Source: DATCRE01 sp964235605 (GTDB taxonomy: Bacteria; Bacteroidota; Bacteroidia; Cytophagales; Cyclobacteriaceae). Taken from it: a stretch of DNA of 64,000 nt. Positions 18,171-28,600 of this stretch are shown here, one piece after another. The position numbers and the translations under genes were made by a program. Numbering within the stretch: the first letter of the stretch is position 1; each line of letters starts with the position of its first letter. The stretch spans positions 140,066-204,065 of the forward strand of contig CAXSCR010000002.1 in the NCBI GenBank assembly GCA_964235605.1, read 5' to 3'. The notes beneath the pieces were generated by a model. It saw only the letters and a list, made by a program, of their open reading frames with translations. It was not told the origin of the DNA and searched no databases.

Positions 18171-19811
18171 ATGAGAAAGCTGTTTTTATCACTATTCTGC
18201 GTGTTATCTTCATTTGTTGTTTACCCGCAAGTATTCTCTTCATCTAACCTTCCAATAATCGTTATTAATACAAATGGCAGCCCGATCACCGACGATCCTA
18301 AGGTCTTTGCTGATATGGGTATTATTAATAATGGCGTAGGACAGCTTAATCAACTTACCGATCCATTTAATGATTACAATGGAAAAATTGGCATTGAATT
18401 CAGAGGGTCTTCTTCTCAAGGCTTCCCTAAAAAGCCATATGGTATTGAACTCCAGGATTTAACTGGTGTTGGCATCAGTGCTTCTATATTGGGAATGCCG
18501 GCAGAAGAAGATTGGACTTTAAATGCAACGTACAATGATAAAAGCTTAATGCGAGATGTGTTAGCATATAACCTTGGCGGGGATTTAGGTCACTATGTAC
18601 CACGAACGCGATATTGTGAGCTAGTTATAAACAACGAGTATCAAGGTATCTACATAGTTATTGAGAAAATAAAGAGAGATAAAAATCGTGTAGACATAAG
18701 TAAGTTAGACCCTACAGAAATAAGTGGTGATAATCTAACAGGTGGATATATATTAAAAATAGATAAAAATACAGGTAGCAGTTCTTCGGGGTTCAGTTCA
18801 ATTGTACCTCCATTAAACAGAAGCGGCAGTCAAAGTATTTATTATCAATTTGAATATCCTGACTATTCAGATTTAGCTAGTGAACAGCAGACATACATTA
18901 TCAATTACGTTCGAAATTTCGAAACTATACTAAATGGTAGCACCTTCAGTGATCCTGTAAATGGGTATAGTAAATATATCGATATAAATTCTTTTGTAGA
19001 TTTTCTAATCATCAATGAAATCAGTAAAAATGTTGACGGCTATCGTATTAGTACGTACATGCATAAAGATGTAAACTCAAAAGGTGGCAAACTTACCGTT
19101 GGTCCTATTTGGGATTATAATTTAGGGTATGGCAATGCAGACTATTGTAATGGCTATAGCACACAGGGCTGGGCGTATGATTTTAACAGTGAGTGCAATA
19201 ATGATGATTTGTTAGTTCCATTTTGGTGGAAGAAATTGTTAACAGACCCAAACTTTGCTGCTGCATTGGGTAATCGTTGGAGTGAAGTACGTAAAAACAT
19301 ATTAAGCACAGAGACTATACATAACTATATGGATTCAATAGTCAATGTTTTGAACCAAGGATCGCAACAAAGAAATTTTCAAAAGTGGCCTAACTTAAAC
19401 GAATATGTCTGGCCTAATTACGATTGGCAAGCTCAAACGACTTACCCCTTAGCTGTTAGTTGGATGAAAAATTGGATTACACAACGTATGAATTGGTTAG
19501 ATGCAAATATGCCGGAGCCAACTACTGTATCAGTTGTAAAGGAAGTTGAGCTGACGGAGGACGTATCAGTATATCCTAATCCCTTTAATGACAATATTAT
19601 TTTTGAGTATGAAATAAAGAAACCCGGTACTATTCAAATTGAACTTCAGGATATTATGGGTAAAAGCATAACTACGAAAGCGCAAACCCACCAAACCCCC
19701 GGGAAGTATCAAATCAATTTCAATAATTTGAATCTTCCTCAAGGAGTGTATTATGGAATTACTAATTATAACTCACTTTTAGTAAGTACTTCTAAATTAT
19801 TCAAGCGATAA
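18171..19811 (+). CDS. secreted CotH-kinase-fold protein with T9SS sorting domain
   Basis: A 546-residue exported protein. Signal peptide 1-20 (ending VYPQ). Residues about 25-455 match the CotH family, related to atypical protein kinases: KIGIEFRGSSSQGFPKKPYG, NDKSLMRDVLAYNL, YQGIYIVIEKIKRDKNRVDI, GGYILKIDK, and GPIWDYNLGYGNAD with the metal-binding Asp pattern of CotH. The C-terminal 80 residues (VYPNPFNDNIIFEYEIKKPG ... LPQGVYYGIT) form a T9SS type A sorting domain, so it is probably delivered to the surface or medium. It stands alone, convergent with the SIMPL gene (4 bases between stops). What it phosphorylates, if anything, is unknown. Confidence 0.88.
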   Translation: MRKLFLSLFCVLSSFVVYPQVFSSSNLPIIVINTNGSPITDDPKVFADMGIINNGVGQLNQLTDPFNDYNGKIGIEFRGSSSQGFPKKPYGIELQDLTGVGISASILGMPAEEDWTLNATYNDKSLMRDVLAYNLGGDLGHYVPRTRYCELVINNEYQGIYIVIEKIKRDKNRVDISKLDPTEISGDNLTGGYILKIDKNTGSSSSGFSSIVPPLNRSGSQSIYYQFEYPDYSDLASEQQTYIINYVRNFETILNGSTFSDPVNGYSKYIDINSFVDFLIINEISKNVDGYRISTYMHKDVNSKGGKLTVGPIWDYNLGYGNADYCNGYSTQGWAYDFNSECNNDDLLVPFWWKKLLTDPNFAAALGNRWSEVRKNILSTETIHNYMDSIVNVLNQGSQQRNFQKWPNLNEYVWPNYDWQAQTTYPLAVSWMKNWITQRMNWLDANMPEPTTVSVVKEVELTEDVSVYPNPFNDNIIFEYEIKKPGTIQIELQDIMGKSITTKAQTHQTPGKYQINFNNLNLPQGVYYGITNYNSLLVSTSKLFKR

Positions 19812-19814
19812 TAG

Positions 19815-20531
19815 TTATTGGGTAATACCCCAAACTACGCGAAGATTATCTACAACTTCAATATCAGCCACATTCAAACCACCAAACCCGGTTGAAGGTT
19901 GATTGATATTGGCTTCCATTGTTTTATACATGGGTTGAGGTCTCTCAAAATCATTTTCAATTCCATATTGAACAGATTGAATGGCACCTAATTTAATCGC
20001 TGATGTTTTAGCAATTATCTCTGCTTTGCCTTTTGCATCTACTATACTCAATTCAATAAGTTTGTTTTTAACTTCTTTAGTTTTAGCTTCTGAAAGAATA
20101 AAGTCAAAATGAAATTCAAGACCTATTTTACTTTCGGTAAATGATTCTACTAGCTTAGTGACGCGATCTTTGCTATAAGTAAATTCTAAAATAACGGACT
20201 GCGTTGCCACATAACCACTATCTATTGATCTATCTCTAGCCCAGATTATATTTTTACCAGCAGTAAAACCGCTGCTCTTTATTTCTTCTTTTTTAAACCC
20301 ACTTTTTTCTAATTGCTTAATTAAGGTTTCATTTTTATCATTCACATTTTTAACTGCTTTATTAAACGCCATATCAATTGAATTGAATGAAATCGTTACA
20401 ATGGCTAGGTCGGGTTTTACTTTTAAAGAGGCCTCACCCTTAACTTCAATAAATGGATTTTTTTGGTTCTGTGCTGTTGACAATAATGGGCACGTAAACA
20501 GGATAATTAATAGTAGATGAAATGCTTTCAT
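19815..20531 (-). CDS. SIMPL domain (DUF541) periplasmic protein
   Basis: A 238-residue protein with signal peptide (MKAFHLLLIILFTCPLLSTAQ) and one SIMPL/DUF541 domain: ITVKGEASLKVKPD-like start (here IEVKGEASLKVKPDLAIVTI), LEKSGFKKEEIKSSGF, then KAEIIAKTSAIKLGAIQSV. Family members form oligomeric periplasmic or outer-membrane-associated assemblies with stress-related roles; their biochemical activity is not well known. Separated from smc by a strong terminator, so it is transcribed alone from the minus strand. Confidence 0.85.
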   Translation of the reverse strand: MKAFHLLLIILFTCPLLSTAQNQKNPFIEVKGEASLKVKPDLAIVTISFNSIDMAFNKAVKNVNDKNETLIKQLEKSGFKKEEIKSSGFTAGKNIIWARDRSIDSGYVATQSVILEFTYSKDRVTKLVESFTESKIGLEFHFDFILSEAKTKEVKNKLIELSIVDAKGKAEIIAKTSAIKLGAIQSVQYGIENDFERPQPMYKTMEANINQPSTGFGGLNVADIEVVDNLRVVWGITQ

Positions 20532-20567
20532 AATGGTTTTTAAATTTTATAGGCTAATAGCAAAACA

Positions 20568-20592
20568 AAAGCCAGGATTCGATCCTGGCTTT
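20568..20592 (-). terminator. intrinsic terminator after smc
   Basis: Perfect 11-bp stem AAAGCCAGGAT / ATCCTGGCTTT with a 3-base loop (TCG), 29 bases after the smc stop, followed on the minus strand by TTGTTTTG. It separates smc from the SIMPL gene. Confidence 0.9.
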
Positions 20593-20620
20593 AAATAAAC
20601 AATTTTATTAGAGGCTATGC

Positions 20621-23600
20621 TTACGCAAGTTCTCTCAAGTCTACAGGCACAACACGAGAAACACCTTTCTCTACCATAGTAATACCATAAATAACATCAG
20701 TAGAACTCATGGTGCGTTTATTGTGTGTTACAATTACGAATTGTGAATCCTTACTGAAGTTTCTAATAATGTTATTGAACTTATCTATATTGGCATCATC
20801 AAGTGGTGCATCCACCTCATCAAAGATACAGAAAGGCGCAGGCTTTAAAAGATACATAGAGAACAGCAAAGCTGTAGCTGTAAGTGTTTTCTCGCCTCCA
20901 GAAAGTTGGTTGATGCTTAATGGCCTTTTTCCCTTTGGCTTAGCTATAATGTCAATATCAGAATCCAATGGATTATTAGGATCAGCTAACTTGATGTCGC
21001 AGTCATCTTCCTCATTAAATAAGGAACGGAACACGCGCTTGAAATGATCCCGTACTAGATTAAAAGCTTCCATGAAAGTTTGGCTAGCTACGCCTTCAAT
21101 TTCACCGATTGTATTTAATAGTGATTCCTTAGCTTTTAGTAAATCTTCTTTTTGTGCGATTATAAAATCATTTCGTTCTTTAATTTCGGTATATGCCTCC
21201 ATTGCCATCGGGTTTATTGGCCCCATGTTATCAAGCTTTTCACGAATTTTTATAACGTCAGTGCGCAGTTTATCTTCATCAGCTTTTACCAGATTTTCTG
21301 CTTCCTCTGGCTCTGGTTGGCTTAGCACAGAATCGAGATCTACATTGAACTCTACAGAAAGGCGTTCCTTCACTGAGTTTAATTGTAATTTGCTTTCGCT
21401 TAGTTGACTCTGCAACTCCATTAACACTGTGTCGATATTCTGCCGATTATGTTGAATTTCTCTTAATTCTTTTTCAATACTATCAATGGTGCCGCGTGAT
21501 TCGTAGTATTCTTTCTCTGCTTCACTTAAACCCTTCTCCATTCCTTCCTTCTGCTCATACATATCAATGAGCTCATCGTCATTCGTCTCACTTGTTTCGG
21601 TGATTCGTTTTATCTCCTCTTCATTCTTCTTTAGCTCTTCCGTATTTATGCTAATACGCTGCCCACTTTGGTCCATGCTCTCTTGCTTGAAACCAATCTC
21701 CTGTTGTGTACTTTTTACACGGTTCTCTTGTTGATGGAAGAAAATATTTTGCTCATTGAATGCCGCTGACTTTTGGCTTAATAGTTCAGATTGTCTGGCA
21801 AGATCTTCTGTGAGCTGAGACAGTTTAGACTCTTGTTCACGCAGGTCATGTAACGCTTGCTGTGCTTTTGGTTTTAGTTCATCAATTTCGTTGAGTAGTG
21901 TGTCAATCTTTTCTAAGATGTCTTCTCTACGCAAGTCCGCACTATTCAACATGCTAGAGAACTGCTCGCGTTTGGTGCGTATAGAAACATGTTCTTCATT
22001 CACCTGACGAAGAGAATTTTGTAACTCCTCTACGCGTTGACGTAAGTTATTATTTCTTACTTTTTCTAGATCACGCTGGCGCTCTAACAGACTGCTACGT
22101 ATTTCTTCTAATTTAATAGATAGTTCCTTAATCTCTTTCTCTAATTTCTCAAGATTCTTTGCTCGTCCTATTTTCTTCCCTTCAAATAAACCTACAGAGC
22201 CGCCTGATAAGCTAAACCTTTTGCGCGTGAGTTTACCACTCTTAGTAATAAATGTATTCTCATCTGTAGCAGGAATATTTTTAACATCACCTTCATAGAT
22301 GTAAACTTTGTCAAGGATGTAAGACATAAGCTTACGATACTTCTGATCGTATTCAATGATCTGCGTTGCAGGGAAGGCGTTGGAATAGATTCTTGGTGTC
22401 GTACCTTCAAATCGCTCAAAGCTATCTAGAATAAAAAAGTGGGCCTTACCTTTAGAAGCATCACTTAAAATGTTGATGGCTTCATATGCTTCAGCTTCAT
22501 GTTCAACTATGTAGTAATTGAGATAAGGTTCTAGATAGTTTTCAATTGCAATGCGATATTCTTCAGACGTAGTAAGGATGTCGGATAGGAGAGGAGCATT
22601 CTTACCCATCTTCTTCTTTAAGAACTTAATAGCTTCAGGGAAACCTTCAAGATTCTCAACAAGTGATTTTGTCAAGTTAAATTCGTTCTGACGTGCATCA
22701 AGCTTACGGCTTGTTACATTCATCTCCTCACGAATCATGTCAATGGTTTTCTCCAACGAACCTTGTCGTTTCTGCGCATCGTCTTCATCCTTTTTGGCGT
22801 GGTCTAATGCTTCCGTTTTTTTGTTGATATCCTCTTGTAGAAGAATTAACTTCTTTTCAAACTCAATGAGATTGGCACTTTGTTGAGTTGTATCAGTAGC
22901 CGTTCTTTCAAGTTCTTGTTTAAAGGATGAAACTTGAATTTCTCTAATTTCAACCGCCTTATTTATCTGAAAACTTTCTTCCTGCCGTTCGCGCTGAACT
23001 TGACGAATTGAATCTGACTCAGTTTGAAGTGCTGTTGTCTTTTTCTTTTGCTCTTCATACGCAGCCTTTAGATTTTCAAGCTTAGCCGTGATCTCAACAA
23101 AAATTGCTTCCGCAGAAGCTTTCTCTGTTTCTAAACTTTGAATGCTGAATCTTGCACGCTCATTGCTCTTTTTATCTTGCTCAAGCTGATCGTGAAGCCC
23201 GGTTGCGCGGTCATTTAAATAGCGAAGTCTTTCATTTTTAATTTGCTTTTCGCTTTCGTAATGCCTGATCTTGGTGACAAATTCATTTATCGACTTTTGT
23301 CTTGATGAAAGTGTTCTTTCTTTTAATATTAACTCAGCTTTAGATTTTTCAATTAGCGCATCACGTTCTGCTATCTCCTTTGCAAGTTCAATCTTCCTAT
23401 CATTTTCAATTGCAATTTGCTTGGTGTAGGAATTAAATTTCTCCTTTTGTTTATTTACTACAACTTTGGCAAGCGCAATACTCTTTTGCTTGTAGTCTTC
23501 CTTGATTTTATAGTAAGTCTCGGTTTGTTTGGCTTGTTTTTCCAAACTTTTCATATTCTTTTCTATCTCAAAAAGCAAATCGGCTACGCGCTCTAAATCA

Positions 23601-24157
23601 GCATCAGTATCTTCTAATTTTTTAAGCGTTTCTTTCTTTCTCTTCTTGAATTTTGAGATACCCGCTGCCTCCTCAAATAGCATTCTGCGGCTATTATCTT
23701 TGTCGTTTAATAGATCATCCACCATTCCTAATTCAATGATAGCATAGGTATTCGAAGCTACGCCTGTATCAAGAAATAAGTTGGTAATATCTTTAAGACG
23801 GCAGACAACCCCGTTCAACAAATACTCGCTCTCACCTGTGCGATAGAGCCTTCGGGTAATGGTAATTTGAGAATATTCAGTTGGTAGAATATTTTTGGTG
23901 TTGTTAATAGTTAGCGAGACTTCAGCCATCTGTTGTGGTGAACGTTGGCTAGTCCCGTTGAAGATAACATTCTCCATTTTTTCCGATCGCAAAGCACTCG
24001 TCTTCTGCTCGCCTAACACCCACCGAATGGAATCAACAACGTTAGATTTACCACAGCCATTTGGACCAACAATACCGGTAATGCCCTCGTCAAAATTAAT
24101 GACAATTTTGTCGGCAAAACTTTTAAATCCCTTAATCTCTAGCTTCGCTAATTGCAT
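20621..24157 (-). CDS. smc: chromosome segregation ATPase SMC
   Basis: The condensin-type SMC subunit, which loops and segregates the chromosome; cytoplasmic, nucleoid-bound. 1178 residues, the usual length. Walker A GPNGCGKSN at 31-39, then an N-terminal coiled coil, a hinge domain at about 500-680 (GFPEAIKFLKKKMGKNAPLL, ILDSFERFEGTTPRIYSNAF and GGSVGLFEGKKIGRAKNLEK at its exit), the returning coiled coil, the ABC signature INQLSGGEKTLTATALLFS and Walker B FCIFDEVDAPLDDAN near the C-terminus. No scpA or scpB is adjacent. Its promoter is probably the consensus at 24277-24307, leaving a leader of about 110 bases. Confidence 0.97.
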   Translation of the reverse strand: MQLAKLEIKGFKSFADKIVINFDEGITGIVGPNGCGKSNVVDSIRWVLGEQKTSALRSEKMENVIFNGTSQRSPQQMAEVSLTINNTKNILPTEYSQITITRRLYRTGESEYLLNGVVCRLKDITNLFLDTGVASNTYAIIELGMVDDLLNDKDNSRRMLFEEAAGISKFKKRKKETLKKLEDTDADLERVADLLFEIEKNMKSLEKQAKQTETYYKIKEDYKQKSIALAKVVVNKQKEKFNSYTKQIAIENDRKIELAKEIAERDALIEKSKAELILKERTLSSRQKSINEFVTKIRHYESEKQIKNERLRYLNDRATGLHDQLEQDKKSNERARFSIQSLETEKASAEAIFVEITAKLENLKAAYEEQKKKTTALQTESDSIRQVQRERQEESFQINKAVEIREIQVSSFKQELERTATDTTQQSANLIEFEKKLILLQEDINKKTEALDHAKKDEDDAQKRQGSLEKTIDMIREEMNVTSRKLDARQNEFNLTKSLVENLEGFPEAIKFLKKKMGKNAPLLSDILTTSEEYRIAIENYLEPYLNYYIVEHEAEAYEAINILSDASKGKAHFFILDSFERFEGTTPRIYSNAFPATQIIEYDQKYRKLMSYILDKVYIYEGDVKNIPATDENTFITKSGKLTRKRFSLSGGSVGLFEGKKIGRAKNLEKLEKEIKELSIKLEEIRSSLLERQRDLEKVRNNNLRQRVEELQNSLRQVNEEHVSIRTKREQFSSMLNSADLRREDILEKIDTLLNEIDELKPKAQQALHDLREQESKLSQLTEDLARQSELLSQKSAAFNEQNIFFHQQENRVKSTQQEIGFKQESMDQSGQRISINTEELKKNEEEIKRITETSETNDDELIDMYEQKEGMEKGLSEAEKEYYESRGTIDSIEKELREIQHNRQNIDTVLMELQSQLSESKLQLNSVKERLSVEFNVDLDSVLSQPEPEEAENLVKADEDKLRTDVIKIREKLDNMGPINPMAMEAYTEIKERNDFIIAQKEDLLKAKESLLNTIGEIEGVASQTFMEAFNLVRDHFKRVFRSLFNEEDDCDIKLADPNNPLDSDIDIIAKPKGKRPLSINQLSGGEKTLTATALLFSMYLLKPAPFCIFDEVDAPLDDANIDKFNNIIRNFSKDSQFVIVTHNKRTMSSTDVIYGITMVEKGVSRVVPVDLRELA

Positions 24158-24276
24158 GTTATAGTGATTGTTTTAATATGCCCTAAGTCAAATTGTATAG
24201 ATTCGATAGCCGGAAGTATGCAATTCAGTTTGCCAATCATACTATTTCCAACAACCCAATGACTTTCGGAAGTCGG

Positions 24277-24307
24277 CAAAGATAATGTTCTGCTTCTGGC
24301 AATTCAA
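24277..24307 (-). promoter_or_regulatory. promoter of smc (Bacteroidota consensus)
   Basis: On the minus strand TTG (24307-24305), 20 bases, then TATCTTTG (24284-24277): an exact fit to TTG-N19-21-TAnnTTTG. Initiation would be near 24270. Confidence 0.65.
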
Positions 24308-24616
24308 AATAAAAAACCGGACTTCATAGTGCGTTTAACAACCTGTCAAAATTGCCGGGTGCCTTAGTATTAGTTCTGAGGAGTTTGGGATTTTGAAAGC
24401 TTATATTTAGTTGTTTTGTGCTTCATTAAATTTTGTTCTAAGGTTTTTCATGCTGCTACTTTGGCAGATTTGGAGATTTTTTTAATGCACCGGATTTTCT
24501 ATCACTAATCACAGAATAAGTTGTTTCTTTTAGGAAAATGGTTGCAATACACACGTTTATAATGAGTTAGCTCTAAAAAATGATTATTTGGTATATTTTG
24601 AATAGATTTGTTGTAT
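24308..24616. other. divergent intergenic region between smc and the next gene
   Basis: About 310 AT-rich bases. No ORF with coding character. Elements near TAnnTTTG occur on the plus strand (for example around 24450-24470 and 24593-24601) but all are off by one base, so no plus-strand promoter is called. Confidence 0.4.
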
Positions 24617-25162
24617 ATGGAAATAAAGGTTCTTATTTATATCATTATAGGAGTGGTCTACGCAGTTGGGTGGTTCATCAAAAAAATGAATAAAAAGGCA
24701 GAGGAGGCTATTGACGATCGTACACAAAATCCCCAATCTCAAAAAGGATATACCACCCCTTCGAATAAACCAAAGCAACTCACCTTTGAAGAGTTATTGA
24801 AAGAGATTACAGAATCTAAAACGGTTCAAGAACAGACCCAGCCAACCTTGCAACCCGCGTATGTTGATTATGATGATGATATAGAAGAGGAAGCACAGAG
24901 TCTTGAGCAAATACCTGTAAATTATCAGAAGAAAGATAATATATATGATGTTTACGAAGAGGCGAAAAAGGCTGCTTTTAATAGGCCCTCGCTCGAGGAA
25001 ACAATGAATGTGCAAGATACCGATGTGAAATTTGGTCGGTTTAAAGTGTTTGAAGATAAAGAACAAAACAATCTATTAGGACAGTACACAAAGGCATTCC
25101 ATGATCCCGCAGGCTTAAAAAAAGCCTTTGTAATGGGTGAAATTTTGAAGCCAAAATTTTGA
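24617..25162 (+). CDS. hypothetical single-span membrane protein with acidic cytoplasmic tail
   Basis: 181 residues from ATG 24617 (a TTG nine bases upstream is less likely). One N-terminal hydrophobic helix (VLIYIIIGVVYAVGWFI, residues 4-20) followed by KKMNKKAEE, so the tail is probably cytoplasmic. The tail is acidic and low in complexity (YDDDIEEEAQSLEQ) with a conserved-looking C-terminus (GQYTKAFHDPAGLKKAFVMG, then EILKPKF) that recalls the short LRRAFVLSEILNPPK-like tails of small Bacteroidota membrane proteins. Function unknown. A weak terminator follows at 25207. Confidence 0.75.
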   Translation: MEIKVLIYIIIGVVYAVGWFIKKMNKKAEEAIDDRTQNPQSQKGYTTPSNKPKQLTFEELLKEITESKTVQEQTQPTLQPAYVDYDDDIEEEAQSLEQIPVNYQKKDNIYDVYEEAKKAAFNRPSLEETMNVQDTDVKFGRFKVFEDKEQNNLLGQYTKAFHDPAGLKKAFVMGEILKPKF

Positions 25163-25206
25163 TGTTGTTTGATGTGTTAATTTTTTAAACTATCTTTTAG
25201 ATAGTA

Positions 25207-25232
25207 AAGGCGTTCTAGATACGCCATTTTTT
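25207..25232 (+). terminator. weak intrinsic terminator
   Basis: GGCGT (25209-25213) and ACGCC (25221-25225) around a 7-base loop, followed by ATTTTTT, 45 bases after the stop of the membrane-protein gene. Confidence 0.5.
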
Positions 25233-25335
25233 AAACGGAATTTAACGGTAACCTACATTAATACTTTTGAGTGCATCGGTTACATAGCATTTTTTAATAT
25301 CATTAATATCGTATTAATACTTTAATACTTAGCTC

Positions 25336-25677
25336 ATGTATAGACTTTTTGTTATTGTTTGCCTCGCAATATCAGGAACAGGTTATGCGCAATGTAAACA
25401 TTCTATAAGACTTGAAAAGGTTGAAAAAAATATAGACCAAACCGGTTCAATTGATATATCTGTAACTACAACAGATGCCTTTATCTGTACTTTATATATT
25501 CAAAGTGGAAGTGGTGATAAAAAGGCATTTGAAAAAAAAGGAAGTGCCAGCGCAACAATTCATTTCGACAGACTTGATACAAGTGTTATTTATCTAGTGC
25601 AGTTTGAGTTCTTATCCGAACAAGATAAGCATTGTCGAAAGCTGCAGAAATCAGGAATAATCATTGAAGCGGAATAA
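25336..25677 (+). CDS. small secreted protein encoded directly before the giant adhesin
   Basis: 113 residues with a clear signal peptide (MYRLFVIVCLAISGTGYAQ, residues 1-19). The mature 94 residues are beta-rich and contain four cysteines. They read like one small Ig-like or carboxypeptidase-regulatory-like fold (SIDISVTTTDAFICTLYIQS, SASATIHFDRLDTSVIYLVQ). I recognise no family. The stop codon is only one base from the adhesin ATG, so the two are almost surely co-translated. A role as adhesin partner or stabiliser at the surface is an inference. A TACTTTTG at 25262-25269 might be its -7 box but lacks a TTG at the right distance. Confidence 0.75.
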   Translation: MYRLFVIVCLAISGTGYAQCKHSIRLEKVEKNIDQTGSIDISVTTTDAFICTLYIQSGSGDKKAFEKKGSASATIHFDRLDTSVIYLVQFEFLSEQDKHCRKLQKSGIIIEAE

Positions 25678-25678
25678 C

Positions 25679-28600
25679 ATGAAGACTTTTTATAAAGTAT
25701 TATTTTTTTCTATTGCTTTTCTTGGATTGAGTAGAGTAGCCTCTGCTCAATGTACCGGAACTCCTATTACAAGTTTTTCAGTAACAAAAATAGTTGATGT
25801 TTCATGTTTCGGAGGGAGTGATGGATCTATTGAAGTTACGTTGGCTGGCGGTCTAGCGCCTTTTAATTATTCTTTGGTATTAGAAACTGGAAGTGGCGAT
25901 ATTCCGATCGGATCATTTACAAATACAAATAGTCAAAAAGTAACCTTTACAGGATTATTTGCTAATGCACCTTTTGGTGGCCAGTACAAAGTTACTTTAG
26001 TTACTTCTAATGGTGGTTTACCAGCTATTTGTAGAAGTAGACAAATTTCACTCATTAACGTCGCTGAACCAGCCGACCTCACCATTACTACAAACAATGT
26101 TAACCTTGATTGCGACCCAACAATAGGCACAGGCACTGGTAAAATCGATATTACAGTAGCTGGCGGTACGCTTCCTTACGCTATTATATGGTCTGGTCCA
26201 ACCGCAATTCCTAATGGTACCCAAGTAACAGCTTCAAACTTAGATGCCGGATCTTATTTAGTTTCCGTTACAGATGCGAATAGCTGTACTAATTCACAAA
26301 ACTTCACTATTTCGGTATCGACACAAGCAGATGCTGGTCCGAATCAAGATGTTTGTGCAACGAGTGCAACAATGGCAGCTAATGCTGCAGGTGTTAGCGA
26401 GCTCGGAACATGGACCGTAATCTCAGGATCTGGAACCTTCGGAAATGCAAACTCTCCGACAACGACAATTACTAGTCTTTCTACTGGTGCTAATGTTTTT
26501 GAATGGAGAATTACCGATACAGGCGGTCTTTGTGTAGGTACTACATCACAGGTGACAATAAACAGTTTTACTCCTGCGATTGTAGAAGCAGGAAATGCAA
26601 ATTCAATATGTGCAGGGGATCTGTATACGTTGATAGGATCAAGTATAGGTGGGTCAGCAACTACGGGTACATGGAGTATTGTTACTCAACCAGCTGGAGG
26701 CAATGGAGCATTAAGTAATGCAACACCGACAGCAACTCCAGCTACTGTCACTTTTAGCGCAACCGTATCAGGTTCATACACACTCCGTTTAACAACAGAT
26801 GATCCTACTGGCCCTTGTCCTTTAGTCACAGATGATGTCATTATAACAGTAAGCGCGGCAGCCATTGCTACTGCGCGTACAGATGTATCGATGTGCTCAG
26901 GTACATCTATAACGTTAACCGGCTCTAGTGTGAGTGGCTCTGCAACTACTGGTGCATGGAGTATCATTACCCAACCAGCCGGTGGCAATGGTTTTTTAAA
27001 CACGTCTGCACAGGTTGCTTCACCTGGATCGGTAACTTTTGCTGCTTCAGTTATAGGATCATATACCTTAAGATTAACTACTAACGATCCAGCCGGACCA
27101 TGTGCGCCAGGTACTGATGACGTAGTTATTACTGTTGACGTAGCTGCAACGTCCGAGGCAGGAAACCCAGCAACCATTTGTTCTGCAGAAGTACATACAA
27201 TGACGGGTTCGTTCGTAGGTGGTTCCGCCACCACAGGCGCATGGAGTATTTTCAGTCAACCTGCCGGAGGCAATGGTATACTTAGTAGCACGGCTCAAAC
27301 TGCTACACCCGCCAACATAACATTTTCTGCCACGACAGCAGGAAATTATACCCTAAGATTAACAACAAACAATCCTGCTGGGCCTTGCGGTGTTGTGAGT
27401 GATAATGTTGTGATAACAGTAACGGCAGGGGCGGTGGCATCAGCGGGTACAGACAAGTCTATGTGTTCAGCGAGTGTACTCACCCTAACAGGAGCAAGCG
27501 TTAGTGGTTCCGCCACTACCGGGGCTTGGAGTATTGTTACCCAACCTGCTGGAGGCAATGGCGTGTTGAGCAGCACAGCACAAACAGCGAGCCCTGCAAC
27601 AAAAACATTTACAGCATCTGTAGCCGGTGCTTATACGCTACGATTAACGACTAACGATCCCGCAGGTTCTTGTACTGCGGTAAGTGATGATGTGATTATT
27701 ACTGTAATTACGCCTCCTAACGCAGGCATAGATAATACAGTTACCGCATGTAACACGAATGCTTCATTTAATTTATTTACTAGTTTATTAGGCACTCCTG
27801 ATGCAGGCGGTACCTGGTCACAATTAACTGGAACGACCTCGAGCACCATTACAGGTAATAATGTTAATCTTAATGGTGCAGTAGCCGGAACGTATACTTT
27901 CCAATATACCGTTACCGGAACCTCTCCATGTGCTAATGATGTTTCAGTTGTAACCGTAAATATTAATGATGCTCCTGATGCAGGTACAGATAATACAGTG
28001 GCTGCCTGTAACACCAATGCCGCCTTCAATTTATTCACAAGTTTATTGGGTTCCCCTGATGCAGGCGGTACTTGGTCACAATTGACAGGAACCACACCAA
28101 GCACCATTACGGGTAATAATGTTAATCTTAATGGAGCCGTAGCCGGTACGTATACTTTTCAATATACATTAACGGGAGTGTCGCCATGTGTTAATGATGT
28201 TTCCGTTGTGACTATAAATGTTAATGATGCTCCTGATGCAGGCACAGATAATACAGTTGCTGCGTGTAATACAAACGCTGCCTTTAATTTATTCTCAAGT
28301 TTACTAGGCTCCCCTGATGCAGGCGGTACTTGGTCACAATTGACAGGGATCACACCAAGCACTATTACCGGTAACAATGTTAATCTGAACGGGGCAGTGG
28401 CGGGTACCTATACATTCCAATACACAGTTACGGCTGTGGCGCCTTGCATTAATGATGTATCGGTTGTGACGGTAAATGTTAATGATGCTCCCGATGCAGG
28501 CACAGATAATACAGTTGCTGCTTGTAACACAAATGCTTCATTCAATTTATTTACGAGTTTGTTAGGGTCGCCTGATGCAGGTGGCATTTGGACACAATTA

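Noticed and set aside
24593..24607. Promoter of the 24617 gene at TATATTTTG
   Set aside because: One base too many between TA and TTTG and no TTG at proper distance, so it does not meet the consensus.
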